Shown here: positions 31,964 through 42,536 of the stretch, piece by piece
Layout of the letters: the number at the start of each line of letters is the position of its first letter
Position numbering within the stretch: position 1 is the first letter of the stretch
DNA from: Beta vulgaris subsp. vulgaris
Lineage: Eukaryota; Streptophyta; Magnoliopsida; Caryophyllales; Amaranthaceae
Direction of reading: 5' to 3'
Assembly (NCBI RefSeq): GCF_026745355.1
Contig: NC_079209.1
Coordinates: 33,786,236-33,850,235 of the forward strand
DNA: 64,000 bases
The notes under the pieces: generated by a model
Seen by the model: only the letters and a program-made list of their open reading frames with translations
What the model was told of the DNA's origin: nothing
Databases searched by the model: none
Translations under genes and position numbers: made by a program

Positions 31964-34731
31964 TTTAACAGCCTGATTCCCGAGCTGCTAGCTAAATACA
32001 CTCAAGATTCACTAATAACAATCAATGCTTAATAAGCCTCGAATTAAATATTTATTCGCAGCGGAAACATAACCTATAAAACGATCCTGGACCTGTGAGT
32101 TATGGCCCACAAAACAAAATCCTTTATATAAGACTTCAATTACATAGTCATTCAATCTCAAATTCCATGGCAAAAGAATAATCTATATCCAAGTAATTCT
32201 AAATAAACTCCTCTATATAGAAACTTAAATCTCGAACTTTATCCCATAATACACAATTCGAATCATAACTTTGCTCTCGGCTCGATTCTGGCTCCCAACA
32301 CAATCCTGCAACAAAGTTTGACTTTGCCACCCACTAAGTGACAGGCCACAGAAATGACAACACTATCAGCAAAGCTGAGTACACATTGTATAATAGAAAA
32401 TACAAGTTTAGGTGTATTTTGAAAACTAACAAATAGTTATAATAACAAATAATCACATTCAACTCAGTTACTATAGTTTCACAAAATCAAATCGTTTGGC
32501 ATGAACACTAGTGGAGAGGGGTACCATGCAGTACCAGCTGTCTCCAAACTGTTGAGGGTCGTCACCCCAACTTTTATTGTTATGCTTGCAAGACTTAACC
32601 GGACATGTCCTATAACGCCAGGAATTCGCCCTTCCTGGAAGGCAACAGTTAGGGACTCTACCCACCCTAACTCGGGTGCATGTTCGTGCCTCACTTTCAT
32701 ATGTATAATATAAGATAGTTAAAGATTCATACTTTAATCCTCAATACTCAAAACTCTTATCAACTCATCCTTAATACTCAAAACTCTTATCAACTCTTTT
32801 CAAATACCCTTACTTTGATAGTTGAGAAGATTTAGGGTTTTCATACTTGAAACTAGTTTTTAACGTAATAACTTTGATGACATTAGCTACATCAACCAGC
32901 ATCCCAATTCCATAATCCTTAATTTATAATGAGACTTCTAATTATAAAACTAAACTAACTAGACTTAACTCACAACCTTCACCTAAATCAAGAACAACAA
33001 CGCACTGCCACAATAACAACAACAAACAAACAAAGAACAATAATAACAACAACCTAATAACATCCACCACAATAATTCCACCACAGCCACCACAACTACA
33101 ACAACCATCACAACTATAACAACAACAACATCAACCACACAACCAATCATAAAGAACAACACCACCACAATAGAGGGGACGAAAAACAGAACATGACACC
33201 AAACACAGTAGCAACAACGACATAACTAACCACTAACCACAACTAGAAACAACACTTCACAACGACGATGCCTCACCAACAACATGACCTCAACCACAAC
33301 AATAGAACAACAATAACCCAACAACACTGCTACAACAGAGCAACAACAACAATAACAACTCCACAACAACTTCACCACAACCACCACAACAACTCCTAAA
33401 CAAAAATAAGATAACAAATCCACCTCAATCCTCACAATTACTCCACAAGTCCATGTACTAAACACCTTCCATTTAGAAAATAATCGTAATGACTTAGTGT
33501 ATAAGTGTTGTTTAGGTCAAATAAAATATCTCTAGTGAACCTTAGCATGCTATATCCATGTAATATACTCAATATACACATAATAAAATACACATAATAA
33601 GTAAATTCATTTCATAAACATGCTTTACACTAGAAAGAAACAATCACTTAACTATAGGTATGGAAATCTCTAGGTTTAAACCAAACTAAGGGTGTACCTT
33701 CACTAAAGATGCTTAACTCAATGAAACTCCTTAATCCAATTGATGAACTACTCCTACAGCTTCCCCTGAATATATAAAATGCTAAAAGATTAGTTTCAAC
33801 AAGCTTTTAGATATAAAAAACTAAGCTTAAATACAAGAGGTGTAATCTGTTGAACTTACAGCTACATATGTGATCTTTCAACAAGGTTTCCTATATGAGT
33901 TTAAGGTCTAAATATTGGAACCAAAGCTTGAACTACTTTGTATGGATGTCTAGAAGAGTTTTATAGACTGATTTTGGCGGTACCCATGGGGGGAGGAAAA
34001 CCTCTTTTGGGTGAGGTCGGTTTCTTGGTATTTCTGGGAGGTTCTTACTTCAGGTGTTAGCCTTAGGTGTTGGATTTCATGCATACAAAGGGTTTTGAGA
34101 GATCAACACTCAAGTAGTTGCTAAGCAGCTTTCTTTGAGCATAGGTCTAAGCTGATATATCAGCTGCCCAGTTTCTACTATGTACGGAATTCACCCAATT
34201 TAGCCACATAATTCATGGGCATAAATGACCATTTTAACCTTAAGACATCCTAAACATATCATATATCAAGGTTGGTTAGGTTTTGAGCTCGAATTCAACC
34301 CTGAAAGGCTCTTTAACTGGAAGTTCATCGTTACCCGATAAAACAATCTTCAAACGATTTTCACAATATTAATGTTTAAGGCTCTCAAGGACTTTCTAAC
34401 TTATCTATTGGTTCCCAAAGCCTTAATAGCCACTAATAATGATAGTTCTTATCCTCTTTGACATTTCTTAACCATTAAGAATGTTAGTGCTTATCCACAA
34501 GCTTTCTTAACCATTAAGAATGATAGTGCTTATCCACAAGCTTTCTTCACTATTAAGAATGATAGTGCTTATCCACAAGCTTTCTTAACCATTAAGAATC
34601 TGAGTTCTTATCCACTTTTCTCCTAGTATGATGTTAGCAAGAATTCTAACTACTTAAAGTACCAAAGTATGATCAAGACTTAATATAGCTAACAAAATAT
34701 TTGAACCTGCTTAAAAATTTAGGCTATTACA
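31964..34731 (-). mobile_element. Solo LTR (minisatellite-bearing gypsy family), copy 1
   Basis: 2,768 bp, read on the minus strand from TGTAATAGCC (34,731) to CTGTTAAA (31,964; the expected terminal ACA has become AAA). Both sides carry the duplication CAAAA, and no primer site, polypurine tract or internal gene adjoins it, so it is a solo LTR left by LTR-LTR recombination. It matches 42,537-45,965 and, inverted, 60,461-61,834. It contains an ACAACA-rich stretch (32,990-33,410) and five units of a 39-bp minisatellite (34,429-34,622). Confidence 0.9.
34429..34622. repeat. 39-bp minisatellite in solo LTR, 5 units
   Basis: Units resemble CCATTAAGAATGATAGTGCT followed by TATCCACAAGCTTTCTTAA; the first and last are divergent. 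The same array has about 10 units in the 42,537 copy and about 9 in the 60,461 copy. Confidence 0.9.
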
Positions 34732-34736
34732 CAAAA

Positions 34737-34938
34737 GGAAATCCACAATGCTACTTGGAGATCTTATCAGAGTGATGTTAGTGATTCAGAGTCGGACGAG
34801 GATGTGCCTCAACCCAAAAGGATTCGAAGATATACTAGAGCCATAAATCCAAGTTATTACTCTTATGATGGTGAGGACATAGAAGACTTTGAAGATGAAA
34901 TGTTTACTCTAGAGAAGCCTAAAAAGTACCAAAAATAA
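34737..34938 (+). CDS. Unrecognised acidic ORF, second part
   Basis: Continues the frame interrupted at 31,963: KEIHNATWRSYQSDVSDSES, DEDVPQPKRIRRYTRAINPS, YYSYDGEDIEDFEDEMF, ending LEKPKKYQK before a TAA at about 34,936. With the solo LTR and one CAAAA removed, codons run on without a shift (GKTQ/KEIH). It has acidic clusters, a basic KRIRR patch that could be a nuclear signal, and no recognised domain. It ends about 450 bases before the Tekay-like gag start. Confidence 0.5.
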
Positions 34939-35385
34939 GTAGTTAAGGAATAAGTAGCTAAACTATGATAGTTTAAATTTCCTTTCTTTAGCATCTTTAT
35001 TTCGTTGAGGAATAAGTATGGTTATTTTGGATTGGAAAAAATATTATTATCATCGTTTTGAGGAATAAAAGTAATTATTTAGTGAATCGAGTTGAGTAAG
35101 AATTTATGTTAATACGCGAATGAGAAATAGTTTATTTAATTATTGTGATTGATTCGATTTGATCCTTATACATATTAGTGATGTGAATGTTTATTCATGA
35201 GTGAATATATGATTGTTATGGTTTATAGTGATTGAACATAGCGCTATAATAATTTCATAGAATTTTTATTTTGACGTGATCTTGTAGGATTGCCAAATCA
35301 AATTGATGCCTATGTAGTAAATGGCAAGTAGTTGTAAATCGAAACCTAAAATAGATCTACGTTAAATTTCAGGTCGCGAAGTAGA
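34939..35385 (+). other. Untranslated stretch before chromovirus gag
   Basis: AT-rich, no credible ORF. Presumably the leader of the gypsy element. The 34,950-35,060 part repeats the phrase GAGGAATAAG about three times. Confidence 0.4.
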
Positions 35386-36430
35386 ATGGCAAACAACGAT
35401 ATCGCATTAGTCTCTGCTATTCGCATGTCGGCTAAGAAACTGACTCGGGAAAGGTCTAAGCGTCCCGATCCTGCAAGGGATATGTTTGAGAGACTAGCTA
35501 AGATTAAGCCGTCGTTCTTTAAGTGGCAAGCTGACCCTACATTATTAGAGAGCTGATTTACGGAGTTCGATTAGATTTTTGGGGATGTGAATTGTCTTGA
35601 GGTTACAAAAGTAGGTCAGGCTGTCTTGTATTTGAAGGATGAGGTTGATTTATGGTGGAAGGAAAATGAAAATATACTTAGTTCTATGGAAGGATTTAAT
35701 CGGGATTGTTTTTATTGCTGCTTTAGGAGGAAAATTTTACCCTGCATTTATGAAAAAGTAAAAGGCTCAGGAGAACATAAACCTCAGGATGGGGAGTGTG
35801 CAAACTTCTGAGTATTATAGTAAGTTTACAGCATTATCTAGATTTGCACTAGAGGTTGTAGCGACTAAAGAGCTGAAAGCTTAGAGGTTTGACTGAAGAA
35901 ATGCAATTAGAGTTAGGTGGTGGGACCTTTGCGTCCCTATATGTTGTATATTTGAGAGCTTCCCATATTTATAGTTTTCAATCAAGGCCTGATAAGAAGA
36001 ATGTTGTGGTAGGCGAGAAAAGACAGATTTCAATGCTAGAAGAAATCAGGGGAATATTAAGAAGAATACGAATGAGAATTTCCAAGGAAGGAATCGCCAA
36101 GGCTTTAGTGGTAAGGGCCAGTATGAGAGGAGTTACAACTGTAAGAGGTGTAATGAGAATCACCATGGTAGAGACTGTAAAGAGGACTTAGTTACCTGTT
36201 ATTACTACTAAAAGAAGGGGCATAAAGAGTTTGAGTACTTCACAAAGCATAACAAAGAGCAGAATGGTAATAGGAGTGGTAATCAAGGAAGGTATGGGTG
36301 CAACCAATCAAACAATCAAGGGTCCAAGTCTATAGAATCGCTAAACGGTCAACGAAGCTACAATAAGCCTGCTAGTGAAAGCAACAACAACAACTGGAGT
36401 AAAGCTCCGAGTAAACTATTCGTGATGAGC
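35386..36430 (+). pseudogene. Tekay-like chromovirus gag
   Basis: The start is taken at ATG 35,386 (MANNDIALVSAIRMSAKKL). The gag core is seen as FFKWQADPTLLES, CLEVTKVGQAVLYLKDEVDLWW (in two parts here: CLEVTKVGQAV and LYLKDEVDLWW) and a degenerate CRRKILP-like stretch. A nucleocapsid-like segment near 36,140-36,235 shows CKRCNENHHGRDC and a second, mutated KKGHKEFEYF. An Asn-rich linker follows. Several frameshifts and internal stops; a short gag for this lineage, with deletions. Confidence 0.8.
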
Positions 36431-36835
36431 CGCACTGAAGCTGAAAAATCTGCCGACATAGTTTTCAGATACTTTTTATATTAACTCCATTCTCGTTGAA
36501 GTGTTACTTTATTTTGGAGAGACTAATTCGTGTATTTTTCGTCCATTATAAAGAGTTTGGGGTTAGTAGACTTTGAAGTAATTGACTTGCCCATAGGTAT
36601 ACTTACAAGAGAAGCCATAAGGTGTACTAAGTTTTATAGAGACTTACCTCTGAAGATAGGAGAATGTGTTTGTCCTTCTAATTTGATAAAGTTCAATCTG
36701 GGGATAAAATGGTTAGGTTTCTATAAGGCCATGATAGATTGTGAAGCTTAGGAGGTAGTGCTAAGAAGCCCTTTAGGGAAGTTAACTTCATACTGACGAT
36801 TTGGGAAGCCTAATAATTTTAAGGTAATTTTCTCA
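36431..36835 (+). pseudogene. Tekay-like chromovirus protease
   Basis: The open part at 36,530-36,751 reads SLGLVDFEVIDLPIGI, then KIGECVCPSNLIKFNLGIKWLG and YKAMIDCEA, matching the C-terminal half of chromovirus aspartic proteases up to the usual MDWL[GA] region. The catalytic D[ST]G lies upstream in a region scrambled by frameshifts and was not found. Confidence 0.75.
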
Positions 36836-37760
36836 ATGCAAGTGAAGAAATTAGTAAAGAAGGGGTGTAAGTTATTCTCCTGTAGTGTGCAAGATGTGAG
36901 CAAACAGGTTGAATTGAAGATTGAGGATGTACCGATTGTGAATGAGTTTATGCATGTGTTTCCAAGTGATATGTCTGGTATGCCACCTAAGAGAGCCGTT
37001 GACTTCCCCATACACTTAGTTCCTGGTACTGCACCTATTTCTAAGGCATCGTATAGAATCGCACATTCTGAGATGAGAAAGTTGAAGACGCAGGTGCATG
37101 AACTATTCGATAAGAGTTATATTAGGCCTAGTGCGTCATCTTGGGGAGCTCCTGTGTTATTTAGGAAGAAGAAAGATAAGAGTATGAGATTGTGCATCGA
37201 TTATAGGGAGTCGAATAATGTGACCATTAAGAACAAGTATCCTATGCCTAGGATAAAAGACCTATTCGATCAGTTGAATGAAGCAAGTGTCTTTTCAAAG
37301 ATAATTTGCATTTGGGGTATCACCAATTGAAGTTAGCTGATAAGGATATACCTAAGACTGCGTTTAGGATGTGTTATGGCCATTATGAATTCACTATGAT
37401 GCCATTTGGATTGACCAATGCTTCGGCTATATTTCATGAGTTCTTGGGTAAGTTCGTTGTGGTATTTATTAATGATATTTTGAATATTCAAAGAGTGAAG
37501 AAGAGCATGATGAGCAGTTTAAGATAGTCTTATATACGCTTAGGAAGAACCAATTGTATGCCAAGTTCTCTAAGCATGAGTTTTTATTGGAGAAAGCAAC
37601 ATTTTTGGTTCATTATATCTCTGAAGAATGAGTTTATGTGGACCCTGCAAATATTCAAGCGGTTAATGAGTGGCCTACACCGAAGAATGTGGCTTATATA
37701 AGGAGTTTTCCGGTTTAGATGGCTATTGTATGAGATTTAGAGAGATTCCTGGAAGATATC
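36836..37760 (+). pseudogene. Tekay-like chromovirus reverse transcriptase
   Basis: The open frame at 36,836-37,330 has [52 protein letters not shown] and [15 protein letters not shown]. After one shift come [33 protein letters not shown] and VVVFINDIL, where the usual FIDDIL catalytic box has Asn for the first Asp. Part of the motif after FGLTNA (usually MNRVF) is missing. The thumb/connection (KNQLYAKFSKHEFLLEKA-type residues) follows to about 37,700. Well preserved but inactive. Confidence 0.93.
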
Positions 37761-38230
37761 AAGGCCAATGACTAACTTGATGAAGAAAGAGTCTAAGTTT
37801 GAGTGCAGTGAGAAGTGCGACGAAGCCTTTCAGACTGTGAAAGAGCGTCTGACCTCTGCACTAGTTTTTCCATGGCTGACGGAAATAAAGGATTCAAGGT
37901 GTATGGTGATGCTTCGAAGAATGGATTGGGGTGTGTTCTGCAGCAAAACGGGAAGTTGATCATGTATGCTTTGTGTCACTTGAAACCATATGAGTCTAAT
38001 TATCCTACCCATGACATAGAGCTAGCTGCTATTGTATTTGCCTTGAAAATTTGTGGACAATACCTATATAGAGCGACTTGCAAGATCTTTACTGATCATA
38101 AGAGTTTGAAGTACATTTTCACCCAGAAGGATCTCAATATGAGGCAGAGAAGATGGTTGGAATTGATTAAAGGCTACGACCTAGACATCTAGTATCATGA
38201 GGGGAAGGCGAATGTAGTCTTAGTGTGAAT
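37761..38230 (+). pseudogene. Tekay-like chromovirus RNase H
   Basis: [20 protein letters not shown] starts the RT/RNase H junction. After a frameshift near 37,870 the open stretch includes [20 protein letters not shown] (first Asp), [17 protein letters not shown] (Glu), [19 protein letters not shown] (Asp) and [17 protein letters not shown], the standard gypsy RNase H, ending at a YHEGKANV-like phrase. Confidence 0.92.
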
Positions 38231-39187
38231 ATGTTGGTAGTTCCTGAAATATTGTACCGAGATATGCAAAGGCTTAGTCTAAAAATTCTAAAACCTGGGG
38301 AGAGGGAAGCAAGACCGAGTGCTTTGTCATTGGGACCATCAATTTTTGATGAGATCAAAGAGGGACAAGTTGGAGACGAGCACCTAGATAAGATTCAAGA
38401 GAAGAGGAAGCAAGCAAATAAGTTAATTTAATATTCATGATGACGGAAGCTTGAGGTTTAAGGGGATGTGGTGTATACCATAGAAGTATGAAGAGCTTAA
38501 GAGGAAGCTTATGGAAAAGGGTATTAATACTATATATTCTATGCTCCGTGGGGTGATAAGTTGTATAAGGATCTTAAGGAGATTTATTGGTGGCCGAATA
38601 TGAAGCGTGAAGTTGCTCAGTTCGTGTTGAAGTGTCTGACCTGTTAGAAAGTAAAGGTCGACCATACGAGATCAATGGGGAAGTTTCAATCCTTAATGGT
38701 TCTTGGATAGAAGTGAGATTCTATATCAATGGACTTTGTGATTGCTTTGCCAAAGATGAGAAATGGCAATGATACTATTTACCTTATCGTGGACCGTCTA
38801 ACGACGTTTGCCATGTTTGTTCCGATCAAAGAAACATGTAAGAAGAAGCAACTTTCCAAGACGCATAATATCAACATGTGGTGAGACTGCGTGGAGTCCC
38901 GAAGGACATTATTTCAAAATCGTGATTCGCGTTTCCTCTCGAAATTTCGCCAAAAGATCTAGTTGAATCTTGGAACAACGTTGAAGTTGAGTAATATGTT
39001 TCATCCTGCGATCGATGGTCAGACGGAAAGGACTAATCAAATTATGGAAGATATGTTAGCGTGCACAATTGATTTCCAAGTAATTTGGGAAGATCACTTG
39101 AAGTTGATTGAATTTTCATATAACAATAATTACCAGGCAAGTATCAAGATTGCTCCATCAGAGGCGTTGTATGGAAAGAAGAGTATG
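38231..39187 (+). pseudogene. Tekay-like chromovirus integrase, C-terminus lost
   Basis: After a linker, the zinc finger region is partly kept ([19 protein letters not shown] near 38,575-38,630, then CLTC). The core shows SISMDFVIALPKMRNGND (first Asp, about 38,730), IVDRLTTFAMFVPIKET, a damaged RDSRFLSKF (about 38,920) and FHPAIDGQTERTNQIMEDML (about 39,000-39,060, with Glu). It stops after PSEALYGKK at about 39,180. The chromodomain expected in this lineage is absent because LINE sequence follows. Confidence 0.88.
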
Positions 39188-39386
39188 TAACTCTCTAAAC
39201 TCTAATTATATTTATTAAGTTAATTAATATTAATTATTAGCAACAGAATACCTAGCCTTTGGTCGTGCGTTAGTGTCGTACTCTTCGTTAGGAAAATACA
39301 ATGTAACATACTTTCAGAATAAAACCTTGAGAAACTTTCACTCCAAGTTTATCTCGTTGCATGTTAGCTTAACGTGCACCGTCGCC
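39188..39386 (+). other. LINE 5' flank / untranslated stretch
   Basis: AT-rich then mixed sequence between gypsy integrase and LINE ORF1. It may contain the LINE 5' UTR; no target-site duplication was found. Confidence 0.3.
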
Positions 39387-40542
39387 ATGGCAAAGAAGGT
39401 GGCTGACGAACTCAAGATGGTGCTCAGGGAAGGTAGAAGGACAAAAAGGAAGGTCCTTTATCTGATTCTTAAGCTCTCAGAACACGTTCTATGGACGAGA
39501 TTCTCGGAATAGAAGCGATAGATTTTGGTCTGGGTGTGAGGATGTTCTTACACCTAAAGCTTCAATTTAGGAGTTGCAGCAGCACTCTACGATCAGACAT
39601 ACTTTCAATGGATGGCTACACACGATTCATAAGAGTGGAGGTTCTCGTTCAAATCATTCTAATAGCATCCATGAAGGTATGAATCCAGTTCCCATTTATC
39701 ATCCGATCCAAAATTCATTGGTGCATAATGTCGAACAATTGAATGATGATGAATCTAATCATGAAATTCTGGATGTAATTGATAAAATTGATCATGAGAT
39801 GGTAGTAGAACCTGTTCAAATTATATTGGAGGATATTCATGATGATATTGACTATTGGAGTTCATCTATTATCTGTTATGTCTTTGGAGCTAACCCTCCA
39901 ATACAGGTTATGGATCGATTATGTAGGAGGATTTAGAGGAGCTTGAATGTAGATAAAGCTGCTATGATTAAGAAAGGAGTATTTCTGGTAAGGTTCCAAG
40001 CAATGGATTCAAGGGATAAGGTATTAGACGGCCATTACTTCTTTGATAAGAAGCCTTTAATACTGAAATCATGGTCTCCAGATGTGGATTTTGAACAGGA
40101 AGATGTTAAAACTCTTCCTATCTGGGTATAGTTGAAGATAGCACTGAAGTATTGGGGAGAGCATTCTCTACAAAATATAGTGTCACAATTAGGTGACCCT
40201 ATTAAGAGAGATGTTGCTACTCGTAATAGAGAAAAAATGTAGTATGCACACATACTTGTGGAGAATAAAGCTGAGCAAGAATTACTTGAGTTCGTCTATT
40301 TTATTAATGAACATGACATCAAGGTAAGTGTTCCAGTGTAGTATGAATGGAGACCAATTAGGTGTGATCATTGTAAGAATTTTGGTAATGAAGCCAAAGT
40401 TTGCAAGCTGAAGAAAGTTAGGCAAACATGGAGGCCTAAGCAAGTCGCACCTGTAGTTTAGAAAGAACTTAATGAACGGCTGCAAATGGAGGTTCAGTCA
40501 CAAGAACAAATTAAGAAACCAGGTGGAAAAAAACTTTAGTGA
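39387..40542 (+). pseudogene. L1-type LINE ORF1 (DUF4283 and zinc knuckle)
   Basis: From ATG 39,387 (MAKKVADELKMVL) through changing frames. The DUF4283 core is seen as GVFLVRFQAMDSRDKVLDG, YFFDKKPLILKSWSPDVDFE and VKTLPIWV (39,960-40,131), then KIALKYWGEHSLQNIVSQLG. The following knuckle, CDHCKNFGNEAKVC near 40,360-40,400, has Asn in place of the usual His, followed by WRPKQ. This is the RNA-binding ORF1 of plant L1 elements. Stops interrupt it at several points. Confidence 0.85.
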
Positions 40543-42504
40543 TGGAAAAGGCAGTGGATCCAGATGGTTTTCAGATAGCTTTAAAGCCCATAAAGGTAAG
40601 GGATTCATCAATCAAACACACCTCTACAGGAAGTGTGTTTAATATGTTGCTTGATTTAGTTGTAGATGAAAAAAACATTCGAAATGCTTTAAATGAGATA
40701 AATGTGGTAAATATGGAGGGAAGGGGAACCTTTCATGTTTCTAATGGATATGTTGTTGTATTGGAATGTCCGGAAGATAAACAACGTCAAAAAGCAAACA
40801 GATGTGAAAAATTTTTGTTGACAATTTGTCATTATATATTGTTTATCTCTTGAAGACCAAGGTCAAGGCTGCTAACCTAGGTAGCCTTTACCAAAGGATC
40901 TTTAATGGGTGGTGTTTCACTTCAAACACTAGTAGTTATGATGGAGGTAGAATAATACTTGCATGGAAGCCTGAGAGTTTTACCATTAGTATAATTAAAG
41001 GTACTAGCCAATTATTACACTGCTTTATAACACCTATGAATGGTACACCTGGATTTTACTACACATTTGTGTATGCCTCAACGAGAGAGAAAAAAGGAGG
41101 GTGTTATGGGATGACTTGAGACAATTAAAAACTCAAGAACCATGGGTATTATGTGAAGATTTTAATTGTCTTTTGCATACAGATGAGAGGATAGGGTCCC
41201 TTGTGAGAGAGGGAGAAATACAGGAGTTTAGACCTTGTTTTGAGGAATGTGATGTATATGACATCAAGAGTTCAAGGAATTTCTTCACTTGGAATAACAA
41301 GCATAAAGGGGAGGCCATTGTCTTCTCAAAACTTGACAGAATGCTTGCTAATTAAGTATGAATTGACAATCATGAAATTGCAAAAGTGAATTTTCAATTT
41401 GAAGGTGAATTTGATCACTCACCTACATTACTCACTGTTTACCTTTTAGATATTTCACTATGTGGAAAATGTCTCCACAATTTAAAAATCTTATCAGGCA
41501 CGACTGGAACATGATCATACAGAGCTCTAGGATGTTCTAAGTGGTGCATAAACTCAAGAGAGTGAATTTTGTGTTGAAGGAGCTGAATAAGCATGGATTT
41601 TCACATGTTCAAGTAGTTAATTTGCAAGCTCAGAAAAAGATGGCTGAAGCCCATAAACAAATGCACCTTCATCCTGGAAACATTGAAATTGCTTAACAGA
41701 GCTACAAGTAGTCAAAGAATATAAAGAGAAACATCTCATTTATGTGGCTTTTCTGAGACAAAAGGTAAATTTCGATTGGCTAAGAGATGGTGATGAAAAC
41801 ACAAACATTTTTCATCAAAGTCTTAAAGCAAGAAGAATTCAAAATCAGATTTACAGCATACAACATGAACAAGGTATTTGGCAAGATACTCCAAAGAAAG
41901 TTACAAAGGCTTTCCTAGAGTATTATAAGAAGCTTTTGGGGAGTAATATCACTAACAGGAGAGTTGTGATTCCTCAATTGGTGCAGACAAGGCCTTTACT
42001 TACATAAAAGCACAAAAGCATTCTTAATGCTCCTTACATTGAAGCTGAAATTAAGAATGCATTATTTTCTATCCCTGGTGCAAGGCATCATGGCTTGATG
42101 GTTTACGGTCATATTACTATAAATATAGCTGGGACATAGTCCAAAATGCTGTTATAGCTGTTGTACTGAAAACTCTTCAGAGTGGAAGAATCTTGAGAGA
42201 ATTGAACAATACTACAATCACATTGACAACTAAAATTAGGTGTCCAAGTAATGTGACTAAGTATAGGCCCATGTCTTGCTACAACACGTTATATAAATGA
42301 CTTACAAAGGTACTTTGTAATAGGCTCAGGCAAGTCCTCGCTAATATTATCATTCAAAATCAGGGGGGTTTTGTCCATGGAAGATTTATAGTGCATAATA
42401 TTATGGTTTTTCAAGACCTAGTTAAGCACTATGGAAGGAAGAAGGTTCAACCTGGATGTTTGCTGAAGATTAATCTCTAGAAGGCATATAATACAGTAAA
42501 CTAA
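40543..42504 (+). pseudogene. L1-type LINE ORF2 (endonuclease, start of RT), 3' end lost
   Basis: The AP-type endonuclease lies at about 40,826-41,450: NTSSYDGGRIILAW, WVLCEDFNCLLHTDERIG (the usual GDFN has become EDFN), FFTWNNKHKGEA and SKLDRMLAN. A spacer contains FLRQKVNFDWLRDGDENT and FHQSLKARR. RT begins with AEIKNALFSIPGA (42,040), followed in other frames by RPMSCYNTLYK, LCNRLRQVLANII, QGGFVHGRFI and LLKINL-KAYNTVN (up to 42,504). The YADD box is missing because an LTR element starts at once. LINEs are usually truncated at the 5' end, so this 3' loss is due to later disruption. Confidence 0.88.
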
Positions 42505-42536
42505 GCGCACGGTCGCAGGGTTGCTCTTATACCATT
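42505..42536 (-). promoter_or_regulatory. Primer site and stub of a minus-strand LTR element
   Basis: On the minus strand the bases after the LTR read AATGGTATAAGAGCAACCC, close to the Met-initiator primer site TGGTATCAGAGC. This shows that the LTR on its right is read on the minus strand and is a 5' LTR. Only about 30 bases of internal sequence remain before the LINE. Confidence 0.7.

Noticed and set aside
32983..33465. Valine/cysteine-rich minus-strand ORFs resembling membrane peptides
   Set aside because: Translation of ACAACA-type simple sequence inside an LTR.
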